Assembly (NCBI GenBank): GCA_963819115.1
Contig: CAWFUR010000011.1
Coordinates: 620,001-684,000, forward strand
Origin: JACVRW01 sp963819115
GTDB lineage: Bacteria; Actinomycetota; Thermoleophilia; Solirubrobacterales; Thermoleophilaceae
Direction of reading: 5' to 3'
Length of the DNA stretch: 64,000 bases
This document shows positions 7,554-15,774 of this stretch, piece by piece. The notes under the pieces are model-generated. The model did no database searches and was not told where the DNA came from. It was given only the letters and a program-made list of their open reading frames with translations. The first letter of the stretch is position 1. The number at the start of each line of letters is the position of its first letter. The translations under genes were made by a program, and so were the position numbers.

Positions 7554-7967
7554 TCAGGTCGCCGGCATCAGGCCGAGCTGGCCGAGCAGCTCGGCCTGAT
7601 CGAAGTACAGATGTTCCGAGGTCAGCTCGTCGCCGCGCACCTGGTAACTCGACATCCAGCGGAGGTCCACGGGCCTTCCCGTGGCCGCGACGTCCCCCGC
7701 CGGCGTGCCCAGGACACCAGTGTGGGTGCCGATGAACCGGCCCTCGGCGGCGACGACGGATCCTTCGGCGAGAAGGTTCGACAGCTCAAGCCGCCCGTCC
7801 GGAAACGCGGCCCAGAACACACCGAAGAAGCCCATGACCTCCTCGCGGCCGTGCATCGCCCCGTTCGGTGAGACGAAGTCGGCATCGTTGCTCCACGGAC
7901 TGGCGTCCACGTCCCGTGCGTTGAACGTCTCGACATGCCGTTCGACGACGCTCTTGGGATCAGCCAT
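7554..7967 (-). CDS. SnoaL/NTF2-like protein
   Basis: A 137-residue single-domain protein of the NTF2-like cone fold. It starts with the typical helix V-E-R-H-V-E-T-F-N-A-R-D, then a segment around F-V-S-P-N-G-A-M-H-G-R-E-E-V, and ends in the W-M-S-S-Y-Q-V strand followed by E-H-L-Y-F-D. This matches SnoaL-like polyketide cyclases and related ester-cyclase-like proteins, many of which have no known substrate. It stands alone just outside the tRNA-Arg island. The fold is fairly sure; the reaction is unknown. Confidence 0.75.
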   Translation of the reverse strand: MADPKSVVERHVETFNARDVDASPWSNDADFVSPNGAMHGREEVMGFFGVFWAAFPDGRLELSNLLAEGSVVAAEGRFIGTHTGVLGTPAGDVAATGRPVDLRWMSSYQVRGDELTSEHLYFDQAELLGQLGLMPAT

Positions 7968-8063
7968 CAGGCCATACCTCCTATCGGTTGCCGTGCGCGG
8001 ATACTCGCACTCTGCGATCTAGAGGGGCCGCTTGACCTTGGGTGCCCGCACTCGTACAGGTCG

Positions 8064-8420
8064 CTACGTCGTGGGCCTGAGGAGCCGCTCGCCAAGGGCA
8101 TAGACGAGGAAGTGATGAGCGAGCGAGACGCCGGCCAGGCCGAGGCCCAGGGTCGGCTCACCGGCCGCATACAACGCCGCGGCAGCCACGCCGGAGATCA
8201 CCAACTCCTGACCCAGCCGCAGCGGCTCTGCGAATCGGCGGGCGCCGCGGAAGTCGTACGCGCCCCAGATCCCGAAACCGACCAGCGGCGCAGCGACGCC
8301 GAGCGACGCCTTGCCGACGGTGCTGTCGCCCGCGTGGATCCCCCAGTAGGCCAGCCCGCCGACGATTCCGCTCTCCATCGTCACTCGCAGCGCGAGATTG
8401 AAGGCGCTAGCGGGCTGCAC
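8064..8420 (-). CDS. YrdB-like (DUF2568) small membrane protein
   Basis: About 118 residues with four predicted membrane helices. The order F-N-L-A-L-R, then G-L-A-Y-W-G and a short W-G-A-Y-D-F-R-G-A-R-R loop fits the YrdB/DUF2568 family of unknown function. The GTG at 8420 is chosen because the family starts close to the first helix; a more distal ATG (8495) would add a polar, unconserved extension. The start overlaps the end of the upstream reductase gene by 14 bases, so the two are probably co-transcribed. Confidence 0.65.
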   Translation of the reverse strand: MQPASAFNLALRVTMESGIVGGLAYWGIHAGDSTVGKASLGVAAPLVGFGIWGAYDFRGARRFAEPLRLGQELVISGVAAAALYAAGEPTLGLGLAGVSLAHHFLVYALGERLLRPTT

Positions 8421-8886
8421 CGCCCCGGCGCTCCGAGTCGATGCGAAACACGGGATGCGACGGTGCGATGCGCGCAAGCTCTGATGGCGGTGCATCCGGG
8501 CCGACGCCGTCGAAGAACTGGCCCACCTCCCACCCCCACCTCCGCAGGTAGGCGCGCAGAACGTCCTCCTTCTCGCCGTCGTCCAGCTCGCTGGCGTGGA
8601 AACGCTCTCGTCGACGCCCGCGCAAGAGATCGCCCTCGCCGGCGACCCGGAGGTTGCGTACCCACTGAGTTTGGCCGCGAGGAGCGACCAGATAGCGGTG
8701 GCCGTCGAACGACAGCGGATTGACTGGGTTGCGTCGCGGCTGCCTGCTCTTGCGGCCAGTCACCTCGAGGACGCGCGAGCCGGCGAAGCTCAGCCCCAGT
8801 CCCGACAACACCTCCACCACAGGATTGAACAGCTTCCGGTCAAACCAGCTTGGCGCCCTGTAGTGGGCGGCCGACATTTCGGCCAT
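8407..8886 (-). CDS. Deazaflavin (F420)-dependent nitroreductase-family protein
   Basis: A 159-residue protein of the DUF385/Ddn family, which uses reduced F420 to reduce nitro compounds or quinones, or binds deazaflavins. Typical features are the strand-loop L-E-V-T-G-R-K-S-R-Q-P-R-R, then Y-L-V-A-P-R-G and W-V-R-N-L-R. The ATG at 8886 is preceded by aggaggtgac eight bases upstream, an unusually strong ribosome binding site for this window, which rules out the more upstream ATG at 8949. F420 use is family knowledge, not shown by the sequence alone. Confidence 0.8.
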   Translation of the reverse strand: MAEMSAAHYRAPSWFDRKLFNPVVEVLSGLGLSFAGSRVLEVTGRKSRQPRRNPVNPLSFDGHRYLVAPRGQTQWVRNLRVAGEGDLLRGRRRERFHASELDDGEKEDVLRAYLRRWGWEVGQFFDGVGPDAPPSELARIAPSHPVFRIDSERRGGAAR

Positions 8887-8893
8887 CGTTAGG

Positions 8894-9121
8894 TCACCTC
8901 CTGTGCTCTCGCCCACCTCCGACTGGGGCGCCCCGTTTGCCTCCATCAAGTTGGAGAACGCTCAATCCTTCGCTTCCCGGTCTCGGGGACGCTGACACCG
9001 GCGAGGTCATCCCGCGGACAATCGGACCCCTCGGTCCGGCGTACGGAACGATCTGGTCGTCGCCATGCATCACCAGGACCGGCACCGTGATCTTCTTGCG
9101 GTCCTCGGTGAAATCGGTCTG
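8894..9121 (-). pseudogene. Fragment of non-haem chloroperoxidase/alpha-beta hydrolase
   Basis: The minus strand encodes T-D-F-T-E-D-R-K-K-I, then V-P-V-L-V-M-H-G-D-D-Q-I-V-P-Y. This is the characteristic stretch around the acid residue of cofactor-free haloperoxidases. Upstream sequence with the nucleophile elbow is missing, and after I-V-P-Y-A the frame continues without similarity. Only about 30 of an expected ~275 residues remain, so this is a decayed gene remnant. It lies between an intact epoxide-hydrolase-like gene and the deazaflavin reductase gene. Confidence 0.75.
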
Positions 9122-9205
9122 CGCCGGCGCGCCATTCCTGCAGTACCCGTTGGCGCTTCCGTCCGAGAGTTCAGCCTTCGTCGACTCCGGTGCACTGCAG
9201 GTTGG

Positions 9206-10237
9206 TCAGGAGCCCGCCAGCACCTCTTTGGCGGAGGGCATCGTCGACCGCGAACGATCGACCAGGATCGGCGCTCCGGGCGCCGCGGAGAGCGGCCCGG
9301 GGGCTTCCGGAGAACCCTTCGACAGGACGGCCGTCACGACCTCGGCGAACTCCTGCGGCTGGTCGTGTTGCAGGTAGTGGTTCGCGAGTGGAAGAAGCCA
9401 GAACTCGTTGACGCCCGGCTTCGTGGCCAGGTACGTGCTCCAGACATGCGCCGGCACCCGGAGCGGCGAGACGACGTCGTAGAGACCCCACACGAGCGTC
9501 GTCGGCACCTGCGATTCTCCCAGTGCCTCGAGCCACTCCTGCTCGTGCTCGGACCGCTCGACCAGGTACTGGATCGTGTCGTGGAGCACCGCGATGCCGT
9601 CGTTGACCGCGAAGGTGTGGGCCAGGGCGGCGATGGCCGGGTCCTCCAGGCCGCGCGTCGGGGTGAAGGTGTTCTCACCCAGTCCCGTCGCGAGGACCTC
9701 CGGTGTCGCGGCGGCCAGGACCTGGGACGCGGTGGCCGGATCGAGCGTAAGCCGCTGGAAGATCGTGAGGTTCGACAGCGGGAGGAACATGTTCCCGTTG
9801 CTGAGCACGAGGTGGCTGAGCTCGAACGGCGTCGCTCCAGAGCTGCACCGTGCCGCGAACGTCAGGGCGACGCTGTCGCCGCGGTCATGGGCGACGACCG
9901 ACCCCGATCGCACATCCAGCACCTCGGAGAGGTAGTGATTCACCAGATCGCAGTCCCGATCGATGGTGTAGCTCTCGCCCGCCGGCTTGTCGGAGAACCC
10001 AAATCCCGGAAAATCGAGAACGCAGACGCGGTACTCGCGACTGAGCAGGGGGACGACGTCGTACCAGTCGATGCTGCTCGTGGGAAAGCCATGCACGAGC
10101 AACAGCGCGGGCGCCTCCGGATCGCCGAACTCGGCATGGAAGATCCTCAGCCGGCGCGTGTCGCGCATGGGCTCAGGCGGCGCCCACTCGAAGAAGCTTC
10201 CGGCGGCCAGCCACTCCTCGGCACGGCGAGGGATCAT
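9206..10237 (-). CDS. Alpha/beta hydrolase (epoxide hydrolase / haloalkane dehalogenase-like)
   Basis: A 343-residue hydrolase. The oxyanion motif H-G-F-P-T-S lies near residue 52. The nucleophile position is D118 in A-H-D-R-G-D, so the enzyme uses Asp rather than Ser, as epoxide hydrolases and haloalkane dehalogenases do. The catalytic His is probably in A-N-H-Y-L-Q-H-D near the C-terminus. The ATG at 10237 (M-I-P-R-R) is preferred over one 30 bases upstream because the family begins there. The last ~35 residues form an unconserved tail. It is divergently oriented to the YihY gene, 59 bases away. The substrate is unknown. Confidence 0.82.
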   Translation of the reverse strand: MIPRRAEEWLAAGSFFEWAPPEPMRDTRRLRIFHAEFGDPEAPALLLVHGFPTSSIDWYDVVPLLSREYRVCVLDFPGFGFSDKPAGESYTIDRDCDLVNHYLSEVLDVRSGSVVAHDRGDSVALTFAARCSSGATPFELSHLVLSNGNMFLPLSNLTIFQRLTLDPATASQVLAAATPEVLATGLGENTFTPTRGLEDPAIAALAHTFAVNDGIAVLHDTIQYLVERSEHEQEWLEALGESQVPTTLVWGLYDVVSPLRVPAHVWSTYLATKPGVNEFWLLPLANHYLQHDQPQEFAEVVTAVLSKGSPEAPGPLSAAPGAPILVDRSRSTMPSAKEVLAGS

Positions 10238-10296
10238 TGCGGCGATCCTATTCGGCCGCCGATGCACGCCGCCGGTGTGACGGCGATGCTGTCGCC

Positions 10297-11265
10297 ATGG
10301 CGAGCGACGAGTCGCAGGGCGGCGGACAGAAGCGCGTGGACCGCGAGCGCCTCCTGCGGACGCTCACCTTCTGGCTTCGGCCGCAGTTCCTCCTCCGCGT
10401 GGTGAACCGGTTTCAGAAGGTGGCCGGCTTCGACCGGTCGATCGCGCTGGCCTCCGGGGCGCTCACGGCCACGATCCCGCTGGCCATCGTCAGCAGTGCC
10501 GTGTCGTCGCAACTCGGGGGCAAGGGCACGGCCGACCGCATCATCGAGCGCTACGACCTGGCCGGAGGCGGCGCCGAGGCGGTGAGGGACATCTTCTCGC
10601 CCCCCTCGGGCACGACCACGAGCATCGGCATCGTCGGCGTCCTCTTCCTCATGGTCGCGGTCCTGAGCTACTCCCGCGGCGTGCAACGGCTGTTCGAGCA
10701 GACCTGGGAGCTCGAGCCGCTGAGCGTCCGCAACACGTTCAACGGGCTGCTCTGGATCGCCGCGCTCTCGCTCTATCTCACCCTGAGCGGCGTCCTCCAT
10801 GGTGTGCTTGGGCGCGGCCGGCTCGAGCTCACGGCGACGCTGCTCGTCATGCCGCTGTCGGCGGTCTTCTTGGCCTGGAGCGGCTGGGCACTCAGCGCCA
10901 AGCGGATCGCCCGGCGCGAGCTCACCCCGTTCGCCATCGTCGGAGCGGTTGCCCTCGCGCTGTATTCGGTCGGCGCGGCGGTGTACGTCCCCCACCTCTT
11001 CAACACCTACGCCACCCGCTACGGCGTGATCGGCGCGGTCTTCGCCATGATCTCGGTGCTCTTCTGCATCATGGTCATCATCGTGACCTCGGCGGCCGCG
11101 GGCCGCGAGGTGCATGACGAGCTTGACCGCATCCGCCGCGGCGAGAGGCCGGCCGACGACGAGGTGCGCCGCCAATGGGACGAGGTGACCGCCCAGGCGC
11201 GATCGCGGTGGGACACGCTGCGCACACAGGTCAAGGAGCGCCGGCGCAGGCGCGATCCAAGGTGA
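10297..11265 (+). CDS. YihY/BrkB-family inner membrane protein
   Basis: A 322-residue membrane protein with about six helices and a highly charged C-terminal cytoplasmic tail rich in Arg. Features such as F-D-R-S-I-A-L-A-S-G-A-L-T-A-T-I-P near the first helix and the S-R-G-V-Q-R-L-F-E loop fit the YihY (formerly RNase BN/BrkB) family. This family has no established function despite the old RNase BN name. Its stop overlaps the GTG start of the next gene (GTGA), so the SnoaL-like gene and the rhamnosidase gene after it are probably one transcription unit. Confidence 0.75.
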   Translation: MASDESQGGGQKRVDRERLLRTLTFWLRPQFLLRVVNRFQKVAGFDRSIALASGALTATIPLAIVSSAVSSQLGGKGTADRIIERYDLAGGGAEAVRDIFSPPSGTTTSIGIVGVLFLMVAVLSYSRGVQRLFEQTWELEPLSVRNTFNGLLWIAALSLYLTLSGVLHGVLGRGRLELTATLLVMPLSAVFLAWSGWALSAKRIARRELTPFAIVGAVALALYSVGAAVYVPHLFNTYATRYGVIGAVFAMISVLFCIMVIIVTSAAAGREVHDELDRIRRGERPADDEVRRQWDEVTAQARSRWDTLRTQVKERRRRRDPR

Positions 11266-11840
11266 TCGAGACCCCGGTGGTCACGCCAGTCGTCTTCGAC
11301 GGGCCGGCGCCGGGGCGTACCTTCAACGACCGGTTGGCTGTCCGCTTTCCGAGGGCGGCGCGGGGGCTCCTGGCGATCGGGATCCGCCTGTGGGGTCCAG
11401 GCTCGCGCGTGCGGCGGGACGGGCTTCGGCGCGTGCTGCGCTCCGGCTGGGCGGCCGCGCCGCGGAAGGACTGGGAGCTGATGTGCGCCCGCTACTCGCC
11501 CGAGGTGCTCTGGGAGATCCCCGAGGAGTTCCAGACGCTCGGATTCGCCGAGAGCTATCGCGGCCACGAGGGATTGGTCCGCGGCCTCGAGCAGTTCGCG
11601 GACGTGTTCGAATCCTGGGAGATCCGCCCAGTGCGCGCGCTGGACTTCGGCGATCGTGTGCTGGCCCTCGGCAGCTTTCGCGGCACGGCCCGCGCTAGCG
11701 GCGTGGAGTGGGAGCAGGAGTTCTCTCAGCTGGTGACGCTCGAGAAGGGGACGGTGGTCCGCGACCGTTTCTTCTACTCCTGGGACCAGGGGCTGCGTGC
11801 CGCCGGGCTCAAACCTGAAGACCGGGCCTGGAAAGAATGA
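11262..11840 (+). CDS. SnoaL/NTF2-like protein with N-terminal extension
   Basis: 192 residues. The first ~65 residues are a basic extension; the rest is an NTF2-like domain with W-E-L-M-C-A-R-Y-S-P-E-V-L-W-E-I, the Y-R-G-H-E-G-L loop and W-E-Q-E-F-S-Q-L. The GTG start at 11262 overlaps the YihY stop and the gene's own stop overlaps the next ATG, so it is translationally coupled on both sides. Small NTF2-like domains can be enzymes or ligand binders, and nothing here identifies the ligand. Confidence 0.72.
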   Translation: MIETPVVTPVVFDGPAPGRTFNDRLAVRFPRAARGLLAIGIRLWGPGSRVRRDGLRRVLRSGWAAAPRKDWELMCARYSPEVLWEIPEEFQTLGFAESYRGHEGLVRGLEQFADVFESWEIRPVRALDFGDRVLALGSFRGTARASGVEWEQEFSQLVTLEKGTVVRDRFFYSWDQGLRAAGLKPEDRAWKE

Positions 11841-13969
11841 GATCGGCCATCTTCATCGCGGCGTTCACCGTCTGGCTCGGCGCGGCTCCCGGAATGGCGC
11901 ATGCGGCCGGTTCGGCGAGCGCGCTGTCGGGTTCGCCCGTACCGGCGAGCTCCGCATGGAAGCGCCAGGTGATCGATCCGGGCGGGCTCGTCTACCCGAA
12001 GCGGGTGGAGGTGGTGGGCACAGCGAGCGCCGTCGGCGACTCCTCCGGACTCAGGGCGGCCGGCGGCGCGGTCACCACCATCCGATCGACGGGAAGGGGG
12101 GCGCCTCGCCTGGTCCTCGACCTCGGTGCCAACACCGGTGGGCACGTGGAGGTGGGCGTCACCCGCACCGACGGGACCGCGGTGCGGCTCGGCTACTCGG
12201 AGCTGCGGCGGTTCCTGACGCCCGAGGGCGACAACTGCGGCTGTGGCCCGTTGCGGTTCTCGCTCAGCGGGGATGACGCCCCGGATGGGCGCTCGGACGT
12301 GATCGATACGGGAGCCGCGGGGTTGTGGCGCTCCCCCGGCATCCGTGGCGCGGAGCGGTATGTGGCCCTGCAGCTCGAGGGCGCCGGGAGCGTTTCGATC
12401 GACTACGTGCGCGTGCGCGTCACGCATCTGCGCGCGCCCGTGTCGGCCTACGCCGGGCACTTCGTATCCAGCGACCCGTCGCTCAACCGCGCCTGGTACG
12501 CCAGTGCGTACACGTTCGCCATGGACGCCTTCCGCGACCTGCGGCCGGAGTACCGAAAGACCAGCCGCACGGTGGTGACCGACGGCGCCAAGCGCGACCG
12601 TCTGATCTGGCTCGGCGATCTGGCCATCGAGAACCAGCTGGCCGCGTATTCGCTGCGCGCGGCGCCGGACATCATCAGGAACTCCCTGGCGGCGGCAAGC
12701 TGCCTGCAGGACGCGGACGGCGAGCTACCGGCGCTGAACGGCATCGCGACCCGCTGTCCGCAGGATGCGCCGCCGACTCCCGGAACCGGAGCCAGCGGGT
12801 TCCCCGAGTACACGGCCTGGTGGGTCGTGGCCCTGCACGACTACTACCTCTACACCGGGGATCGCGGCTTCGCGCGGCGGATGATGCCGGTGGTGCGCCG
12901 GGCGCTTTCGTACTTCGCGGCCCACGTACGCCACGGCGTCTACGTGACGCCGGCGGGGGGGAGCAACTGGCATCCGGCGGACACGGCCGCGGGTGAGGAC
13001 GCCCACACGAACGCGACGCTCTTCCGGGCGCTGCGCGGCGCGGCCGACCTGGAGCGCTGGGTGGGCCGCGGACCGGCTCCTGCCCGCGGCTATGACCGGC
13101 GAGCGGCGTCCCTGCGCCGGGGCATGGTGGCCCGGCTGTGGGACTCGAAGGCGGGCGCGTTCGTGGTGAACAGGGCCGATCCGCGGCGCAACCACACCCA
13201 GGACGCGCAGGTCGAGGCCGTCTACGCCGGCGTGACCAGCCGGTCGCAGTCTCGCCGTGCGCTGCGATTCATCAACACCCATCTCCTCCGGCGTCTGGGC
13301 GTCGCGAACGGCCAGTACGGCGACGACCTCTACATGAGCAACTACATCTCCCCCTTCATCTCCTCGACCGAGCTGCTGGCCCGTCTCGAGCACCGCGACA
13401 CGAGGGGGGCGCTCAGGCTCATCCGCCGCACCTGGGGTCACATGATCACGGCGGGTCCGGGGACGTTCTGGGAGAAGGTCGGCTTCGACGGTCTGCCGGC
13501 CAACTACATGCCGCTCCAGAAGCCGGTGAACTTCTTCAGCGGCGGCAATCTCGGCGCGGGCTGGGTGTCGCTGGCCCACGGCTGGGGCGGCGGACCCGTG
13601 CCCGCGCTGTCCGGGTATGTGCTCGGGATCCGCCCCACGGCGCCGGGCTACCGGAGGTGGGTCGTGGCCCCGCAGCCCGGTGACCTGCGCTTCGCCCAGG
13701 GCCAGGCTCCCACGGCCCATGGTGCGCTCGTCTCCCGCTGGAAGCGCGACGCAACCTCGTTCAAGCTCACCGTGGCCGGCCCTCGCCGCACCTCGGGCCG
13801 CGTCGAGGTCCCGCTGCTGGGCCGGCGGCGGACCATTGCCATGGACGGCCGAATCGTGTGGAACGGCCGCCGTGCGCTGGGCGGAATGCACGCGCAGGAG
13901 GTGTCCGGAGCCGTCACGTTCCGCGGCGTTCGGGGTTGCCACACCTTCGCGTGGACGGGCTCGCCCTAG
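11837..13969 (+). CDS. Secreted GH78-like alpha-L-rhamnosidase
   Basis: A 710-residue exported protein with a Sec signal peptide (cleavage likely after A-H-A, about residue 23). A beta-sandwich region is followed, near residues 230-580, by an (alpha/alpha)6 barrel with the GH78 landmark D-G-A-K-R-D-R-L-I-W-L-G-D. Later come W-W-V-V-A-L-H-D-Y-Y-L-Y-T-G-D and a C-terminal beta domain typical of bacterial rhamnosidases (A-H-G-W-G-G-G-P). It would remove terminal alpha-L-rhamnose from glycans or glycosides outside the cell. The specific substrate is not evident and no transporter is adjacent. It overlaps the upstream SnoaL-like gene by four bases. Confidence 0.8.
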   Translation: MRSAIFIAAFTVWLGAAPGMAHAAGSASALSGSPVPASSAWKRQVIDPGGLVYPKRVEVVGTASAVGDSSGLRAAGGAVTTIRSTGRGAPRLVLDLGANTGGHVEVGVTRTDGTAVRLGYSELRRFLTPEGDNCGCGPLRFSLSGDDAPDGRSDVIDTGAAGLWRSPGIRGAERYVALQLEGAGSVSIDYVRVRVTHLRAPVSAYAGHFVSSDPSLNRAWYASAYTFAMDAFRDLRPEYRKTSRTVVTDGAKRDRLIWLGDLAIENQLAAYSLRAAPDIIRNSLAAASCLQDADGELPALNGIATRCPQDAPPTPGTGASGFPEYTAWWVVALHDYYLYTGDRGFARRMMPVVRRALSYFAAHVRHGVYVTPAGGSNWHPADTAAGEDAHTNATLFRALRGAADLERWVGRGPAPARGYDRRAASLRRGMVARLWDSKAGAFVVNRADPRRNHTQDAQVEAVYAGVTSRSQSRRALRFINTHLLRRLGVANGQYGDDLYMSNYISPFISSTELLARLEHRDTRGALRLIRRTWGHMITAGPGTFWEKVGFDGLPANYMPLQKPVNFFSGGNLGAGWVSLAHGWGGGPVPALSGYVLGIRPTAPGYRRWVVAPQPGDLRFAQGQAPTAHGALVSRWKRDATSFKLTVAGPRRTSGRVEVPLLGRRRTIAMDGRIVWNGRRALGGMHAQEVSGAVTFRGVRGCHTFAWTGSP

Positions 13970-13975
13970 CAGCGG

Positions 13976-14204
13976 GTGTTCGAGAACCAGACGCTGCGCC
14001 TCATCGTCCGCCCGAACCGCCGCGGGCGGTCGCGGGCACGAGCCTTCCTAACGCGATCCGGCCCGGCCCGACTTCCTGAATCCGCTCTACGACAGCGGCG
14101 ACGGCCAGCACCCGAACTCCCGGGGCTACAGGGCGGTGGCGAACGCTTTCAGGCTGTCGCAGTTCAAGGGCCCCGCGTGCGCCCGCGCGCGCCGCCGCCG
14201 CTGA
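13976..14204 (+). pseudogene. SGNH/GDSL hydrolase reduced to its two ends
   Basis: The first ~30 codons read F-E-N-Q-T-L-R-L-I-V-R-P-N, the N-terminal beta strand of a GDSL/SGNH lipase-esterase. In a second frame about 100 bases on, the sequence reads L-Y-D-S-G-D-G-Q-H-P-N-S-R-G-Y, the C-terminal Asp-His catalytic block, followed by a TGA at 14202. The central ~250 residues with the Ser block are gone. This is an internally deleted, frame-disrupted gene that followed the rhamnosidase gene. Confidence 0.8.
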
Positions 14205-14208
14205 GCCG

Positions 14209-14508
14209 TCAGGGCTTCACGTAGTTGTGCACCGCGAACTCGGTCACGGTGGGCTGGGGCCCGGATGCCGGATCCATGCCGGAGACCTGTTGAATCGCCG
14301 GGAAGAGCCGCTCCTCTCGGAAGCGGTCATACGCTTCACGGCTCTCCCAGAGATCGGTGACGGTCCACTTGCCATCAACCTCGCCTGCCCAGTGGAAGAT
14401 CATCCCGGCGGGCGGGTTGTTCGCCACGTCCATCGCGGCGTTCACTCCGTCGTACATGTCCGTCCCGACGGCCTCGGGGAAGTCGGTAGTTCGCATAGCG
14501 ATCGCCAT
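14209..14508 (-). CDS. Small dimeric alpha-beta barrel / monooxygenase-like protein
   Basis: A 99-residue protein with an antibiotic-biosynthesis-monooxygenase-like pattern. It has a first strand with M-A-I-A-M-R, a helix around Y-D-G-V-N-A-A-M-D, then I-F-H-W-A-G-E-V-D-G-K-W-T-V-T-D-L-W-E-S, and a C-terminal V-H-N-Y-V-K-P strand. The ribosome binding site ggagga lies six bases before the ATG. It is the last gene of a leftward five-gene unit headed by an ArsR regulator. Enzymatic activity is unknown. Confidence 0.7.
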   Translation of the reverse strand: MAIAMRTTDFPEAVGTDMYDGVNAAMDVANNPPAGMIFHWAGEVDGKWTVTDLWESREAYDRFREERLFPAIQQVSGMDPASGPQPTVTEFAVHNYVKP

Positions 14509-14531
14509 CGTGCGTCCTCCTCTGGTCTTGG

Positions 14532-14975
14532 TCACCGGTAAGTGTCCTCCAAGACGCGCCCGAGGTTGTCGAAGGCCTTGCCCCACCCGCCCTCGTGCGA
14601 GCGCACGGCCTCCTCGTCCCACAGGTCGCTGTGGGTGAAGCGCACCGTGGTCACGCCGTCGGCCTCCTCGAACTCGATCTCGATCAGCTGTCGCGTGGGG
14701 TTGTCGTCCCAGAGCCATGTGAAGGCCAGGCGAGTCGGGGGCTCGATCTCCGTGTAGCGGCCGCCACCGCCGTACTCGACATCCTCGTGCGGGTTGCGCA
14801 TCACCACCCTCACGGCGCCGCCCACGCGCAGGTCCACCTCCGCGACGGTGGTCTCCCAGTCGTGCTCGGCATGCCACCACCGCCTCATCACCTCCTCGCT
14901 CGTCCAGGCGTCGAACACCGCCTGGGCCGGCGCCCGGAATGTGCGCTCCATTCGCAGTGTCGTGTTGGCGCTCAC
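14532..14975 (-). CDS. SRPBCC/AHSA1-family protein
   Basis: 147 residues, with the AHSA1-like START fold found in many small ArsR-linked proteins. Motifs include R-T-F-R-A-P-A-Q-A-V-F-D-A-W-T, then M-R-R-W-W-H, R-V-G-G-A and a final G-G-W-G-K-A-F-D-N-L. The GTG start at 14975 overlaps the stop of the 43-residue upstream gene (GTGA), fixing translational coupling; an ATG at 14951 is the alternative. Such ArsR-SRPBCC pairs are common in actinobacteria but their ligands are mostly unknown. Confidence 0.82.
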   Translation of the reverse strand: MSANTTLRMERTFRAPAQAVFDAWTSEEVMRRWWHAEHDWETTVAEVDLRVGGAVRVVMRNPHEDVEYGGGGRYTEIEPPTRLAFTWLWDDNPTRQLIEIEFEEADGVTTVRFTHSDLWDEEAVRSHEGGWGKAFDNLGRVLEDTYR

Positions 14976-15103
14976 GTACCGCCCTTCCGCCGCGGCCGCA
15001 GGCGCAGCATGACCCAGGCGCGCGCCATGAGCAGCACGGCGCCCGAGCCCGCCGCCGAGGGCAGCATCTCCTCCACCGGCACGCCCCCGACGTGAGCGAT
15101 CAT
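14972..15103 (-). CDS. 43-residue hydrophobic microprotein
   Basis: A very short gene held in place by overlaps on both sides: its ATG overlaps the stop of the DUF899 gene (ATGA) and its stop overlaps the GTG of the SRPBCC gene. The protein starts M-I-A-H-V-G-G-V-P-V-E-E, has one short hydrophobic helix (about residues 18-33), and ends R-L-R-P-R-R-K-G-G-T. The pattern suggests a single-pass membrane peptide. I cannot name a function; the exact overlaps make it likely to be real. Confidence 0.7.
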   Translation of the reverse strand: MIAHVGGVPVEEMLPSAAGSGAVLLMARAWVMLRLRPRRKGGT

Positions 15104-15774
15104 GCGGCGTCCCCGTACTCGTCGTGCCGGTGCCACCACTGGTACGGCGGGGTCTGGGGGTAGCCCTCCGGCGAGTCCTCCCACTCCTCCTGGCGCCCGA
15201 GTGCGCTGAGGTCGAGGTAGCTCCAGGTGCTTCCCATCGCCTCGTCGCCGCGGTTGTTGATGAAGTAGGTGCGGAGGATCCGGCCGTCGCCGTCGCGGAG
15301 GAATGCGTTGGTGCCGTGCCACTCGTCCACACCGAAGTCGACGTCGAAATCGCTGGTGATCGTGTACCAGGGCACGTCCCAGCCCATCCGCGCCTTCAGC
15401 CGCTCGATTTCGGGCTGCGGGGCGCGCGAGACGTACGCGAGCGTGGTGTCGCGGGCGTTCAGATGGGAGAGGTGGGCCACCTGGTCGGCGCCGAACGAGC
15501 AGCCGGGGCACCCGCCCTCGGGCCAGCCGGACACGCCGGGCTCGAAGAAGAAGCGATACACGATCAGCTGCCGCCGGCCGTCGAACAGGTCGGTCAGGGT
15601 CACCGGGCCGCCGGGACCCTCGAACGCGTACTCCTTCTCCACGGCCATCGTCGGCATCCGCCGGCGCTTCGCGGCCAGCGCATCGCGGGCGCGGGTCAGC
15701 TCCTTCTCCTTGACCAGCATCTCCTCGCGCGCGGCCTCCCATTCCTGTGGCGACACGATCGGTGGGGTGTTCAT
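15100..15774 (-). CDS. DUF899-family thioredoxin-like protein
   Basis: A 224-residue protein of the DUF899 family. It shows Y-R-F-F-F-E-P-G-V-S, a C-P-G-C pair with an extra Ser (G-C-P-G-C-S-F), H-L-N-A-R-D-T-T, and F-N/D-V-D-F-G strands of a thioredoxin-like fold. It ends in Y-Q-W-W-H-R-H-D-E-Y. The C-x-x-C may be redox active, but the family is uncharacterised. It is second in the ArsR-led operon and overlaps both neighbours by four bases. Confidence 0.8.
   Translation of the reverse strand: MNTPPIVSPQEWEAAREEMLVKEKELTRARDALAAKRRRMPTMAVEKEYAFEGPGGPVTLTDLFDGRRQLIVYRFFFEPGVSGWPEGGCPGCSFGADQVAHLSHLNARDTTLAYVSRAPQPEIERLKARMGWDVPWYTITSDFDVDFGVDEWHGTNAFLRDGDGRILRTYFINNRGDEAMGSTWSYLDLSALGRQEEWEDSPEGYPQTPPYQWWHRHDEYGDAA

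Noticed and set aside
13976..14224. An intact 82-codon gene after the rhamnosidase
   Set aside because: The recognisable SGNH motifs fall in two different frames, so a decayed gene explains the sequence better.
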